Of a DNA stretch of 33,872 nucleotides, positions 30,479 through 33,872 are shown one piece after another. How positions within the stretch are numbered: position 1 is the stretch's first letter; every line of letters starts with the position of its first letter. A program made the position numbers and the translations under genes. The notes under the pieces are model-generated. The model searched no databases and was not told the DNA's origin. It saw nothing but the letters and a program-made list of their open reading frames with translations. Origin of the DNA: JBGOUJ01 sp041477005 (lineage in GTDB: Bacteria; Acidobacteriota; Terriglobia; Bryobacterales; JACQDG01); NCBI GenBank assembly GCA_041477005.1, contig JBGOUJ010000012.1:1-33872 (forward strand). Direction: 5' to 3'.

Positions 30479-31909
30479 TTACGCGGGGAGCTTGCTTGCT
30501 CCCATCAGGTACTGATCCACCGCCCGCGCGGCTTTGCGGCCCTCGCTCAGCGCCCAGACGACCAGGGACTGGCCGCGGCGGGCGTCGCCGGCGGCGAAGA
30601 TGCCGGGGACGGTGGACATGTAGTTCTTGTCGGTCTTGATGTTCTGGCGCTCGTCGAGTTCCAGGCCCAGGTCCTTCACCAGGCCGTCCTGGACCGGGCC
30701 CAGGAAGCCCATGGCCAGCAGGACCAGGTCGACGTCGATTTCGAATTCGGAGCCGGGGACCTCTTGCATCCGGCGGTTGGCGTCGAATTCGACCTGGATG
30801 CCGTGGAGCTTCCGGACGTTGCCGCGCTCGTCGCCGGTGAAGCGCTTGGTGTTGACGCTCCACTTGCGGATGCCGCCTTCTTCGTGGGAGCTTTCCGAGC
30901 GCAGGATCATGGGCCACAGCGGCCACGGCGTTTGGGGCGGGCGGTTGTTAGGAGGTTGGGGGAGCAGCTCGAACTGTTGGATTTCCTTCGCGCCTTGGCG
31001 GTGGCTGGTGCCGAGGCAGTCGGCGCCGGTGTCGCCCCCGCCGATGATTACAACCCGCTTGCCGGTGGCGAGGATGTCGGTGCCCGGATCGACGGGCAGG
31101 CCGGCGCCGCGGCGGTTCTGCTGGGGCAGGAAATCCATCGCGAAGTGAATGCCCTGGAGCTCGCGGCCGGGCGCCGGCAGGTCGCGGGGGCGCGTGGAGC
31201 CGATGGCGATCAGGACGGCGTCGAATTCCTGGCGAATGTCGGCGGCGGGGATGTCGACGCCGGCGTGAACGCCGGTCTCAAACTTGATGCCCTCGGCGGT
31301 CATCTGCTCCACGCGGCGCTCGACCACGCGCTTTTCGAGCTTGAAGTCGGGGATGCCGTAACGCAGCAGGCCGCCGACGCGGTCCGACTTCTCGAAGACC
31401 GTGACCCAGTGGCCGGCGCGGTTCAACTGCTGGCCGGCGGCGAGGCCGGCGGGGCCGGAGCCGACCACGGCGATGTTCTTGCCGGTCCGGAACGGCGGGG
31501 GCTCGGGGACGATCCAGCCTTCCTCGAAACCCTTCTCGGCGATGGTCTTCTCGATCTGCTTGATGGTCACCGGGTCATTGTTGATACCGAGGACGCAAGC
31601 GGCCTCGCAGGGGGCCGGGCAGATGCGGCCGGTGAAGTCGGGGAAGTTGTTGGTCGAGTGGAGGATCTTGAGCGCGTCCTTCCAGCGGCCCTTGTAGACC
31701 AGGTCGTTCCAGTCGGGAATGATGTTGGTGACCGGGCAGCCGGTGTGGCAGAAGGGGATGCCGCAATCCATGCAGCGGGCGGCCTGCTCGCGCAGCTTCG
31801 GCTCGGGGAAGGGCTGGTAGACCTCGAACCAGTCCTGGACGCGCTCCTCGATGGGGCGGCGCGGCGGGGCGACCCGGGGGTACTCGAGGAATCCGGTTAC
31901 TTTACCCAT
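30479..31909 (-). CDS. gltD: Glutamate synthase (NADPH) small subunit
   Basis: Electron-input subunit of glutamate synthase: passes electrons from NADPH through FAD and iron-sulfur centres to GltB. 476 residues with the N-terminal 4Fe-4S cysteines (ARCMDCGIPFCHTGCPVTN, Cys46, 49, 54, 58) and the second cluster CPAPCEAAC, the FAD motif VVGSGPAGLAAG, the NADPH motif IIGGGDTGADC, and the closing TVPGIFAAGDARRGQSLVVWA. It lies 30 bases downstream of gltB. The 115-base gap to the convergent GGDEF-EAL gene shows no clean terminator. Confidence 0.96.
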   Translation of the reverse strand: MGKVTGFLEYPRVAPPRRPIEERVQDWFEVYQPFPEPKLREQAARCMDCGIPFCHTGCPVTNIIPDWNDLVYKGRWKDALKILHSTNNFPDFTGRICPAPCEAACVLGINNDPVTIKQIEKTIAEKGFEEGWIVPEPPPFRTGKNIAVVGSGPAGLAAGQQLNRAGHWVTVFEKSDRVGGLLRYGIPDFKLEKRVVERRVEQMTAEGIKFETGVHAGVDIPAADIRQEFDAVLIAIGSTRPRDLPAPGRELQGIHFAMDFLPQQNRRGAGLPVDPGTDILATGKRVVIIGGGDTGADCLGTSHRQGAKEIQQFELLPQPPNNRPPQTPWPLWPMILRSESSHEEGGIRKWSVNTKRFTGDERGNVRKLHGIQVEFDANRRMQEVPGSEFEIDVDLVLLAMGFLGPVQDGLVKDLGLELDERQNIKTDKNYMSTVPGIFAAGDARRGQSLVVWALSEGRKAARAVDQYLMGASKLPA

Positions 31910-31939
31910 GGATGCTCTTGGGCGATTGGGCCTGGCCTC

Positions 31940-33872
<1,933 letters not shown>

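Overview
The window reads as a high-GC chromosomal segment of an acidobacterium, most likely of the Bryobacterales/Solibacter type. That placement is an inference from gene content: a very long TonB-dependent receptor with an N-terminal carboxypeptidase-regulatory-like domain, a CadC-like winged-helix/TPR regulator, a CRTAC1 (ASPIC/UnbV) protein beside a multiheme cytochrome, a PQQ dehydrogenase paired with a heme-binding-domain cytochrome, MacB-like permease operons, and many short GC-rich palindromes between genes. No rRNA, tRNA, CRISPR array or intact insertion sequence is visible.

Layout. 1-1862: the 3' part of a two-domain alpha/beta hydrolase, followed by an orphan signal-peptide remnant that collides with the next gene. 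1843-7896, minus strand: an ABC exporter operon (permease, frameshifted permease, HlyD-like adaptor, LolD/MacB-like ATPase) with glycerol kinase as its last gene. 8202-10069, minus: a Gfo/Idh/MocA oxidoreductase and a TIM-barrel sugar isomerase/epimerase, both with Tat-like leaders. 10267-12710, plus: a diheme cytochrome overlapping a PQQ dehydrogenase. 12930-13349: a VOC (glyoxalase-fold) protein. 13372-17257, minus: an operon of TPR protein, heptaheme cytochrome and CRTAC1 protein. 17502-20954, minus: the TonB-dependent receptor. 21184-21300: an IS1380-type transposase relic. 21334-22194, minus: an exported protein with HipA/PI4-kinase-like catalytic motifs, divergent from the CadC-like regulator at 22346-24271. 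24331-24923: a fragment of a duplicated permease fused to the leader of tadA. 24924-25908: almost gene-free, holding a decayed GxxExxY gene among repeats. 25909-30363, plus: a histidine kinase, a response regulator and a receiver-PAS-GGDEF-EAL protein, tightly packed. 30479-33872, minus: gltD and the 3' part of gltB.

How the genes work together. The minus-strand exporter is a complete tripartite set if the frameshift is a sequencing error. The cytochrome/PQQ pair should form one periplasmic alcohol or sugar oxidation unit. The TPR/heptaheme/CRTAC1 operon looks like an exported electron-transfer or surface module. The kinase/regulator/GGDEF-EAL genes form a likely phosphorelay that ends in cyclic-di-GMP turnover. 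GltBD carries out ammonia assimilation.

The most distinctive non-coding signal is a dispersed repeat family. Arms of strictly 8-bp-periodic AT-rich units, in inverted orientation, surround a conserved GC-rich core of about 31 bp. It occurs inside the exporter operon (4025-4174), at the operon's upstream edge in a three-core tandem form (7963-8198), and as a decayed single core at 10171-10205. The most distinctive unnamed protein is the exported kinase-fold candidate at 21334-22194.
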